Assembly: GCA_946413265.1 (NCBI GenBank)
Contig: CAMKJU010000030.1
Location: 1-38,669, forward strand
DNA length: 38,669 nucleotides
Direction of reading: 5' to 3'
DNA from: an uncultured Lentisphaerota bacterium
GTDB lineage: Bacteria > Verrucomicrobiota > Kiritimatiellia > RFP12 > UBA1067
Within the stretch, counting starts at the first letter, position 1. Every line of letters starts with the position of its first letter. The notes below the pieces were generated by a model. That model was not told the origin of the DNA and did no database searches. It saw only the letters and a list, made by a program, of their open reading frames with translations. Position numbers and translations under genes: made by a program. This document shows, piece after piece, positions 32,257-38,669 of this stretch.

Positions 32257-34299
32257 ATGAAACAGACTGCAATTGTTGTTTTGTGCTATGTGGCAGCGGC
32301 GTTTGCGCACGGCGCGACCGTGTGCGGCACGGGCCGTGAGATGCCGAAGGCATACATCCCCGCGATGCTCTCCAACGGGAGCCTCTGCATGACGGCCGAC
32401 CATCTTGGCGGCATTCCGTTCCCATCGCAGCGGACGAAAAGCTGCCGTTTCTCGACCGGCATCTTCATCGCCGGGCGGCGGCTCCTCTACAATCTTTACG
32501 GGCACGGCAGCTACCGGCTCACGCTCGCAGTCGACGGCAAGCCGCTCGAAAATCCCGACCGCTGGTCCCAGACGCTCGATCCCCTCGCGGCAAAGTCAAT
32601 CGTCACGAACGTGTTTGGCGACGTTACGCGCGTGGTCGAAACGTTCGTGGCGCAGGGCTGCGACGTGATCGCAATTCGCCAGACGTTCCCCGGAACGGAC
32701 ACGGCCCGCCTCACCGTCGGACTCGACTACACTCCGCACAGGGACGCGGAGGGGCGCATCGTCGTCGGGCCGTGGGAGGACGTGCCCGGCGGGCGCGCGT
32801 ATTCCTTCACGGCCTACGGCAAAAACATCGACAAGACGCGCGTCACGATCCGTCATGCGCGGGAAGAAGGCGCGTTCGTGACGTTCATCTCGTACACGGG
32901 GCTGGACGGCAAGCCTTACGCGGGGACGTACGCCGACCTCGCCGGCCGCCACGAATCTGCATGGCGAAAGTACTATTCCGCGTCGTCCGTGCAACTCCCC
33001 GACGAGAAGCTGATGCAGCTGCGCACGATGGCGGAATACCAGTTGAAGTGCTGCGTCACGCGCTGGCACCTCCCGATTGGAATCCTCGTGTCGCACTGGA
33101 GCGGAAAGTCGTTCGCGTTCGACGAGCTGTACGGGGTGCAGGGGCTTCTCTCCGCAGGACATTTCGACGAGGCGAAGCACGTTGCCGGATTCCGGCACAA
33201 AACGCTCTCCCAGGCGAAACTGCGCATCAACGGAAGCGGGGCGCGGTGGTTTTGGCTGTGCCTGGAGGATGCCCTCCTGGAGGCATCTCCGCCGGGGCAT
33301 TGGCTCGACCACATCTTCCACATGTCCGCGATCGCACAGACCTGCAACCTCGCGGCGGCGTACACGGACGACCTGACCTTCCTGCGCAAGAAGATGTATC
33401 CCGTGATGCGCGAGTGCGCGCGCTTCTACCGTTCGCAGTGCATCTACGACGCGCCGGACGGCTCGTCGTTCGTCTGCAAATGCACGGATCTCGAGCGACT
33501 CGGCGCGGCGAAGTCCCGTCCCTGCATGACCACGTGCGGCATCATCCACACGTTCAGGATCTGCGCCGACGCCGCAGACCGTCTCGGCGTGGACGCGAAG
33601 GAGGCGGCGGATTGGCGGGCGAAGGCGGCGCGGCTCGAGAAGTCGCTGCCCGTGAAGAATGGCCGCTTCGTGCCCGCTGCAAACGCGATGGACGCCGTAT
33701 CCATGGGCACGCTCGCCGGATATTTTCCGTTTCCGATCTTCCCGCGCGGACACAAGGAACAGACGGCGGCGGTCGATTTCTTCCTTGCGCAGGGAACGAA
33801 AGCCGGCAACATGTACAAGACCGGCAAGAAGATTTGCCCCTGGTATGCGGCCACGATGGCGATTGCGGCGCAGCGGGCGGGAAGATACGGGAAGGTCTAT
33901 CCGTTCATCATGGAGGCCGCGTCGTCGTCTGGATGCTACGGGGAGATATGGGAGATCAACGAGCCGGGCGTGGCGGAGTACCGGCCGTGGTTCATGACGG
34001 GCGCCGGCACCTGCCTCTACGCCATCAACCAGATGCTGCTTTCGGAACGGGACGGCGAATGCCTCATCGGCGCGGGCGTGCCGAAGGAGTGGAAGGACTG
34101 GTCGTTTAACCTTCCGGCGGAGGGAGGATACAACGTCGAGTTCGCGATGAAGGCAGGCAAGGTCGCCAAGCTCGTCCTGCGTCCGCACAGAGCTGGTCCT
34201 TCGCGTAAGGTCAAGGTCGTGCTTCCCGACGGCTCGCGCCGCGAGGTCGTGCTGGACAAGCCCGAAGTCGCGCTTAAAGACCTTCTCGATGCGAGATGA
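32257..34299 (+). CDS. Exported six-hairpin (alpha/alpha)6 glycosidase
   Basis: The product has 680 residues with a signal peptide (about 1-19). Residues about 20-210 form a beta-sandwich like the N-terminal domain of GH65/GH95-type enzymes; residues about 240-600 form an (alpha/alpha)6-barrel with repeated Trp/Tyr-Phe helices; a short beta C-terminal domain follows. Candidate acidic catalytic residues lie in 'FAFDELYGV' and later in 'GEIWEINEPG'. I cannot assign GH65, GH95 or another clan member by eye. It follows the phosphatase gene by 12 bases with GGAGG in the gap, in one operon. Confidence 0.75.
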   Translation: MKQTAIVVLCYVAAAFAHGATVCGTGREMPKAYIPAMLSNGSLCMTADHLGGIPFPSQRTKSCRFSTGIFIAGRRLLYNLYGHGSYRLTLAVDGKPLENPDRWSQTLDPLAAKSIVTNVFGDVTRVVETFVAQGCDVIAIRQTFPGTDTARLTVGLDYTPHRDAEGRIVVGPWEDVPGGRAYSFTAYGKNIDKTRVTIRHAREEGAFVTFISYTGLDGKPYAGTYADLAGRHESAWRKYYSASSVQLPDEKLMQLRTMAEYQLKCCVTRWHLPIGILVSHWSGKSFAFDELYGVQGLLSAGHFDEAKHVAGFRHKTLSQAKLRINGSGARWFWLCLEDALLEASPPGHWLDHIFHMSAIAQTCNLAAAYTDDLTFLRKKMYPVMRECARFYRSQCIYDAPDGSSFVCKCTDLERLGAAKSRPCMTTCGIIHTFRICADAADRLGVDAKEAADWRAKAARLEKSLPVKNGRFVPAANAMDAVSMGTLAGYFPFPIFPRGHKEQTAAVDFFLAQGTKAGNMYKTGKKICPWYAATMAIAAQRAGRYGKVYPFIMEAASSSGCYGEIWEINEPGVAEYRPWFMTGAGTCLYAINQMLLSERDGECLIGAGVPKEWKDWSFNLPAEGGYNVEFAMKAGKVAKLVLRPHRAGPSRKVKVVLPDGSRREVVLDKPEVALKDLLDAR

Positions 34300-34322
34300 G
34301 AATATGAAAACGGTAGGAGAGA

Positions 34323-34331
34323 TTTGACATG
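34323..34331. repeat. Left copy of 9-base repeat flanking the R-M pair
   Basis: TTTGACATG occurs here, preceded by GAGAGA with no gap, and again at 36838-36846, preceded by GAGAGA with a three-base AAC insert. The copies bracket the restriction-modification genes and overlap the methyltransferase start. They may be a duplication scar or chance. Confidence 0.35.
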
Positions 34332-35849
34332 GCGAAGGGTAAGGGGAAAAAAGAAAGGGTACTTGTCGGCACGTACAGGCCGGAGAACGAGGCGTGGATA
34401 CGCGAGAGGCGGCTCTACAACCTGCCCTTGCCGAAGTCCACCGTCACCGTCCTGCCTTTCCACCGGAACTTTAGCGGCATCGTGCTGTTTGCCGAAGGGC
34501 ATTCTAACTTTGCGTTCAAGGCAACGTTCAAAGACGTCGTTGATGGTGAATGGCTGAAAAAGAACGGCTATTCGCTTGCGGCGAAACCGCATGGCGAGAA
34601 GTACGCCCTTTATGAACTTTGCGAGGAATCTACGCCCGCCAAGTTGCTTGGCCGCAAGACGACCGAGGTGTTTGTCAGCTCGTCGCGCTGTCCGTGCGTG
34701 AAGATCGACGAAGCGTTCTATTCTAAACCATACCCCGTCACCGGCGGTAGGTCGATGCCCTACGTGTTTGACTGCCTCAAGCCCTACTTCCGCAAGTGGA
34801 AGTCCGCGACGACTTTCAATCCCGTGCAGGAGGATTTCTTCAGGAACAGCTTTGGTTTCGATTACGGTCTTCAGGTCGCACGTGGGATTGCAGAGGAAGC
34901 GAAACGGGATGGTGCGTTGACATGTGTTGAAATATGCGCGGGGGCGGGCGGACAGGCTCTTGGTCTTGACAAAGCGGGGTTTAGACATGTTGCGCTTGTC
35001 GAATACGAACAGGAGTATTGCGACGTCCTGCGGGCAAATAAACCGGGCTGGAATGTAATCTGCGGCGACGTGCATGAATTTGACGGGACGCCATATCAGG
35101 GTGTAGATTTGCTCGCCGGAGGTGTCCCATGCCCGCCGTTTTCAGTCGCATCCAAGCAACTTGGAGAAGACGACGAAAGGGATTTGTTCCCGCAGGCGAT
35201 AAGGCTCATATCGGAGATCCGCCCTCGCGCCGTTATGCTGGAAAACGTGCGCGGATTTCTTGACCCGAAGTTTGACGCATACAGGAACAGCATTCTGGAT
35301 GCGATACGTCGCCTTGGATATCGCGTGGACATCAAACTTCTTCAGGCGAACGATTTTGGTGTTCCGCAGATTCGCCCTCGCGTCGTTATCGTCGGCATAC
35401 GCAAGGATGAGGAATGTTCGTTCAGTTATCCCGAGGCGAATCGCAGGGCCGCACCTTCCGTCGGAGAGGCACTGAGGGAACTGATGGGAGCGAATGGATG
35501 GAAAGGCCTTGATACTTGGGTTGCACGAGCAAACAAAATTGCCCCGACTATCGTGGGGGGGAGCAAGAAGCACGGCGGGCCGGATCTTGGACCGACACGG
35601 GCACGGCGGGCGTGGGATGAACTTGGTGTTGACGGACTTGGTGTTGCCAACGAGCCGCCAGCGAGAGACTTTGTTGGGAATCCGAAGCTTACGAAAGAAA
35701 TGATAGCGAGGATTCAAGGTTTTCCGTCGAACTGGAATTTTGGCAAACGCAAGACAGCCGCATGTCGTATGATTGGAAATGCATTTCCGCCGCCGGTTGC
35801 AAATGCTGTGGGGCGGCAGATAAGGAGGTGTCTGAAAAATGAAGAATGA
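34329..35849 (+). CDS. Type II DNA (cytosine-5) methyltransferase
   Basis: The 506-residue enzyme would methylate cytosine in the sequence cut by the neighbouring nuclease. Motif I 'CAGAGGQALGLDKAGF' starts at C203, catalytic Cys is C268 in 'GGVPCPPFS', motif VI is 'ENVRG' (305-309), motif VIII 'QIRPRVVIVG', and motifs IX/X 'RIQGFP' and 'GNAFPPPVA' close the fold. About 195 extra N-terminal residues precede motif I; their role is unknown. The gene lies 29 bases after a glycosidase and overlaps the nuclease gene by 11 bases. Local base composition is visibly more AT-rich than the flanking operon, a sign of transfer. Confidence 0.93.
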   Translation: MAKGKGKKERVLVGTYRPENEAWIRERRLYNLPLPKSTVTVLPFHRNFSGIVLFAEGHSNFAFKATFKDVVDGEWLKKNGYSLAAKPHGEKYALYELCEESTPAKLLGRKTTEVFVSSSRCPCVKIDEAFYSKPYPVTGGRSMPYVFDCLKPYFRKWKSATTFNPVQEDFFRNSFGFDYGLQVARGIAEEAKRDGALTCVEICAGAGGQALGLDKAGFRHVALVEYEQEYCDVLRANKPGWNVICGDVHEFDGTPYQGVDLLAGGVPCPPFSVASKQLGEDDERDLFPQAIRLISEIRPRAVMLENVRGFLDPKFDAYRNSILDAIRRLGYRVDIKLLQANDFGVPQIRPRVVIVGIRKDEECSFSYPEANRRAAPSVGEALRELMGANGWKGLDTWVARANKIAPTIVGGSKKHGGPDLGPTRARRAWDELGVDGLGVANEPPARDFVGNPKLTKEMIARIQGFPSNWNFGKRKTAACRMIGNAFPPPVANAVGRQIRRCLKNEE

Positions 35850-36717
35850 CAACATCGTATTTGCAGCGGCACGTAGAACCCTGCATGAAGTTCTGGTCAA
35901 TCGAAAGATTCTATGTTTCGATGCAGCGGGTGTTGCATCAAACGCTGACAGGAAATACGTCTTTTCCTGTGCGATTGCCAAGGAGATAGCAAAGAGGCTC
36001 GGAGCCTACACAATCGAGAAGAAGAAAAAAGCCCAGACGGCAGGCGCAGGATTTGAGGAGGCCATTGCTGAGTTTGTCGCCTCAACTTTTCCCAAACTCC
36101 AGAATCTGAGGCCGGGAAACTGGTCGGTTGCTCGTCTAGGCAACAAGAGTAAGATTAAGACGGCTGATTTTGCTCAGTATGAGCATCTGTTTTATCTTGC
36201 CGAAGCGGTTCGTAACAATCCAAAGCTTCAGGCAGCACTTGGGAACGACTATTTGGTATCTCCTGACATCATTGTCACCAGAGGGCTTTGCGATGACGAT
36301 GAGATTAATAAACTTGAGAACTTTGTTGATGACACATTGTGCCGAAAGGCCGACCTTCGCAAGAAAAATGGAGGAAAGGATATTCTCCATGCATCAATTT
36401 CAGCCAAGTGGACAATGCGGAGTGATCGTGCCCAAAACAGCCGAACGGAGGCGTTAAATCTGATGCGTGACAGAAAAGGCAGGGTTCCACATATCATGGT
36501 GGTTACTGCTGAACCTTCACCCTCACGCATAGCATCTCTTGCACTTGGTACGGGTGACATTGACTGCGTTTATCATTTCGCCCTATATGAGTTGCTTGAC
36601 GCTGTCGGTAAGTGTTCCTCTAAAAGTAAAGATGAGGCCATGATACTTTTGACTAATATGATAGACGGTAAGCGCTTGAAGGACATCTCCGATTTGCCGC
36701 TTGATTTGGCTTGCTGA
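35839..36717 (+). CDS. NgoMIV-like type II restriction endonuclease
   Basis: The 292-residue enzyme is predicted to cut GCCGGC. From memory of NgoMIV, its catalytic residues E70, D140, K187 and E201 and its recognition residues R191, D193 and R194 all appear here at an offset of three: E73, D143 ('SPDI'), K190 ('SAKW'), E204 and R194, D196, R197 ('RSDRAQN'). The 'LALGTGDIDCVYHFAL' segment is also typical. The partner methyltransferase overlaps it upstream. Its AT-rich codons differ from its neighbours. The target sequence is by homology, not shown by the DNA. Confidence 0.9.
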   Translation: MKNDNIVFAAARRTLHEVLVNRKILCFDAAGVASNADRKYVFSCAIAKEIAKRLGAYTIEKKKKAQTAGAGFEEAIAEFVASTFPKLQNLRPGNWSVARLGNKSKIKTADFAQYEHLFYLAEAVRNNPKLQAALGNDYLVSPDIIVTRGLCDDDEINKLENFVDDTLCRKADLRKKNGGKDILHASISAKWTMRSDRAQNSRTEALNLMRDRKGRVPHIMVVTAEPSPSRIASLALGTGDIDCVYHFALYELLDAVGKCSSKSKDEAMILLTNMIDGKRLKDISDLPLDLAC

Positions 36718-36746
36718 AGCATGGCGCATTAAAAAGGATTCTGTGG

Positions 36747-36830
36747 ATGAAGTACAGGTTCAGGTATACGGCAACTGTTATACAGCAGCGTGCTTCTACG
36801 GCAGTTGTGCGTGGATTATCGGCGTTGTGA
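36747..36830 (+). CDS. Possible 27-residue small protein or gene remnant
   Basis: An ATG eight bases after AAGGA opens a 27-codon frame with an alternating beta-strand pattern (K-Y-R-F-R-Y-T-A-T-V) and a helix-like end. It may be the truncated start of a longer beta-alpha protein, or a leader. It lies in the 153-base gap between the nuclease and the GH43 gene. Confidence 0.25.
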   Translation: MKYRFRYTATVIQQRASTAVVRGLSAL

Positions 36831-36837
36831 GAGAAAC

Positions 36838-36846
36838 TTTGACATG
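36838..36846. repeat. Right copy of 9-base repeat flanking the R-M pair
   Basis: TTTGACATG, matching 34323-34331; it also contains TTGACA, a perfect -35 hexamer, but no -10 follows at normal spacing. Confidence 0.35.
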
Positions 36847-36870
36847 TGGTATTGAAAGGAGAAAGCAATA

Positions 36871-37869
36871 ATGAAACAGAAGATCATATTGGTTACGCTT
36901 GCGGCGGCTGGCGCAGCGGTATGCGGCGGGCAGGAGACTGCTTGTTCGGACAAGGCGAAAAATCCGATTGTTGAGGGTTGGTATGCCGATCCGCAGATCA
37001 GGAGGTACGGCGACCGGTACTGGGTGTTTCCGACGGTGTCGGACAAGTTCCGCAAGCAGACGTTCTTCGACGCGTTTTCGTCGAGCGACCTCAAGACGTG
37101 GGTGAAACATCCGCGCATCCTGACGACGAACGAGGTCACCTGGGCGCGGGGCGCGATGTGGGCGCCGGACGCGCACGAAGTGGACGGCAAGTACTACTTC
37201 TTCTTTAGCGCGAATGACTCCTATCCGGTGAGCGGGCGGCGTGCGGACGGCGAACCCAAGCAGCAGCCCGGTCTTCAAGGATACGGTGGTATCGGCGTAG
37301 CCGTGGCGGACCGTCCGGAAGGTCCGTACCGTGATCTCATCGGCAAGCCGCTCATCGACCGCTTCTGGAACGGGGCGCAGCCGATCGACCAATACGTGTT
37401 CAAGTACAAGGACGACTGGTACATGGTGTACGGCGGATGGGGACGCTGCAACCTCGTGAAACTCGCCAAGGACTTCAAATCGCTCGTTCCGTTCGAGGAT
37501 GGCTCGCTTTGGCGTAACTTCACGCCGAAGGGCTACGTCGAAGGTTCGGTGATGTTCGAGCGGAAGGGCAAGTGGTACTTCATGTATTCGTGCGGCGGCT
37601 GGACGCGGGACGACTATTGCGTCAACTACAGCGTCGGCGACACGCCGTTCGGGCCGTTCGAGTTCAAGGGCAAGGTGCTGGGCGTGAAGCGTCCGCTGGC
37701 GACCGGCGCCGGGCACCACTCGGTCATCCGCGTGGGCGAGGACGACTGGCGCATCTGCTACCACCGCCGCCCGATCCCGAGCAAGGGCCCGCACCACCGC
37801 GTCGTCTGCATTGACCGCATGGAGTTCGACGAAAACGGCGACATCAAGCCCGTAGAAATGACGAAGTGA
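36871..37869 (+). CDS. Exported GH43-family glycosidase
   Basis: The 332-residue five-bladed beta-propeller enzyme is likely an arabinanase, xylosidase or arabinofuranosidase. It has a short N-terminal signal (about 1-19). The catalytic base is D40 ('GWYADP'), the pKa modulator D173 ('QPIDQYVF'; the usual Pro after Asp is Gln here), and the catalytic acid E224 ('GYVEGSVMF'). AAAGGAG precedes the start. It probably belonged to the same exported-enzyme operon as the genes before the R-M pair. Confidence 0.88.
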   Translation: MKQKIILVTLAAAGAAVCGGQETACSDKAKNPIVEGWYADPQIRRYGDRYWVFPTVSDKFRKQTFFDAFSSSDLKTWVKHPRILTTNEVTWARGAMWAPDAHEVDGKYYFFFSANDSYPVSGRRADGEPKQQPGLQGYGGIGVAVADRPEGPYRDLIGKPLIDRFWNGAQPIDQYVFKYKDDWYMVYGGWGRCNLVKLAKDFKSLVPFEDGSLWRNFTPKGYVEGSVMFERKGKWYFMYSCGGWTRDDYCVNYSVGDTPFGPFEFKGKVLGVKRPLATGAGHHSVIRVGEDDWRICYHRRPIPSKGPHHRVVCIDRMEFDENGDIKPVEMTK

Positions 37870-37886
37870 CGAAAGAGAGGACGATG

Positions 37887-38669
37887 ATGAAGTTGAAAAA
37901 CATGTTGGTCATGTTTGCGGCGGTGGTTGTGGCTGGGGGCTGCTGTACGGCGGGCGTGCCGCAGGGCGCCGTTCCCGTTGCAGCACATGTGGCGATTCGG
38001 GTTGGGACATGCAATGTGCGCGTCTGGTCGAAGAAGGACCTCGCGGAGGGAAATGTTTGGGACGAGCGCAAAGACGACCTGATTGCGCTTCTCCGTCGGC
38101 TGGATATGGACGTGTTCGGGTTTCAGGAAGTTCATGGCAGGCCATACCGCGAATTGTGCGCCGGACTGAAGGAGTGGGAGCTCGTGGATGACTACGACGT
38201 TTCTACGCCCGTTGCCTACCGCAAGAGCCGCTTCGACCTCGTGAAGAAAGGCGTGTTCTGGTTGTCCGAGACGCCGGACGTCCCCCGCTCTATGGGATGG
38301 GGCGCGAAATACATACGTCCGTGTCTGTATCTGATCCTGAAGGACAAACAGTCGGGACGCAAACTCTGTTTCGTGAACACGCACACGGATCACATCGCCG
38401 TGAAGGCGCGGGTCGAAGGCATGAAGCTCATCATGGAGCGCATGAAGTCGTTCAGCGAGGGACTTCCCGTCGTGTTTGTGGGCGACCACAACGACGGGCC
38501 GAAATCCGAAATGACGGCAATTGCGCGCAAGTTCCTATAGGACGCGCGCGACATTTCCAGGAAGAAGGATCCCGGCCCGATCAACACGTACCACGCCTTC
38601 GGCCGTGCAAAACCGAGGGAGCGCCTGCGCGTCGACTACATCTACGTCTCGGACGGCATCCGCGTGCGC
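37887..38669 (+). pseudogene. Endonuclease/exonuclease/phosphatase lipoprotein, in-frame TAG, 3'-truncated by window
   Basis: From ATG 37887 (GAGAGG six bases upstream; a second ATG at 37884) the frame reads a lipoprotein-like signal ending in Gly-Gly-Cys-Cys, then the EEP fold: 'GTCNVRVW' in place of the usual 'TYNIR', 'FQEVHG' with catalytic Glu, 'CFVNTHTDH' and 'VFVGDHND'. A TAG at 38538-38540 stops it, but the same frame continues with the family's C-terminal motif (a TYHAFG-type strand, then RVDYIYVSDG) to the window edge. A single change from a sense codon (such as TAC) to TAG explains it. Other genes here (galU at 16376, the gene ending at 9533) use TAG as a true stop, so readthrough is not expected. 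Confidence 0.8.

Noticed and set aside
38538..38540. Stop-codon recoding or TAG suppression
   Set aside because: galU and the gene ending at 9533 use TAG as a normal stop and prfA (RF1) is intact, so a nonsense mutation is simpler.
1..38669. CRISPR array, insertion sequence or rRNA
   Set aside because: No regularly spaced repeats, transposase signatures or rRNA-like stretches were found by reading through the window.

Overview
The window looks like a chromosomal segment of a GC-rich bacterium of the PVC superphylum, most plausibly a gut Kiritimatiellota/Verrucomicrobiota-like lineage. Three things point that way: a giant GreA (about 730 residues, the chlamydial type with a long N-terminal region), a DksA-type zinc-finger protein fused to a histone-H1-like Lys/Ala tail and sitting directly before lspA (as I recall, dksA and lspA are also neighbours in Chlamydia), and a class I type III secretion chaperone of the CesT family next to a very large candidate effector. 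The phylum assignment is inference; no rRNA gene is present.

Region 1 (1-13917) is the right end of an integrated prophage. It reads rightward through a tape-measure-like protein, small tail proteins, several large host-interaction (tail-tip/fibre-like) proteins and a holin-like membrane module, ending at a strong terminator (12564-12608). A leftward tyrosine integrase lies against the 3' end of a tRNA-His gene, which is the likely attachment site. The most unusual trait is that many tail-module products begin with Sec-type signal peptides or membrane anchors, which is not expected for proteins assembled into virions in the cytoplasm. The other prophage end lies outside the window.

Region 2 (14013-29456) is core chromosome: oadA/pycB-type carboxylase subunit with a palindromic/tandem repeat inside its coding sequence, an NfeD protein, a GalU-like enzyme, the leftward T3SS chaperone-effector pair, then fabG, acpP, ruvB, rpmE-prfA, giant greA, H1-DksA, lspA and a short miaA. 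Seven promoters can be read here and just downstream, nearly all with TGG directly before a TATAAT-like -10 and a 17-base spacer.

Region 3 (29486-38669) is an exported-enzyme cluster: an FAD-dependent oxidoreductase with a signal peptide, a multiple inositol polyphosphate (phytase-like) histidine phosphatase, a six-hairpin glycosidase, a GH43 glycosidase and an endonuclease/exonuclease/phosphatase family lipoprotein broken by an in-frame TAG. The cluster is interrupted by an AT-richer type II restriction-modification pair (C5-cytosine methyltransferase plus NgoMIV-like endonuclease, predicted target GCCGGC).

No intergenic stretch exceeds 300 bases. No CRISPR array, rRNA, riboswitch or insertion sequence was seen.
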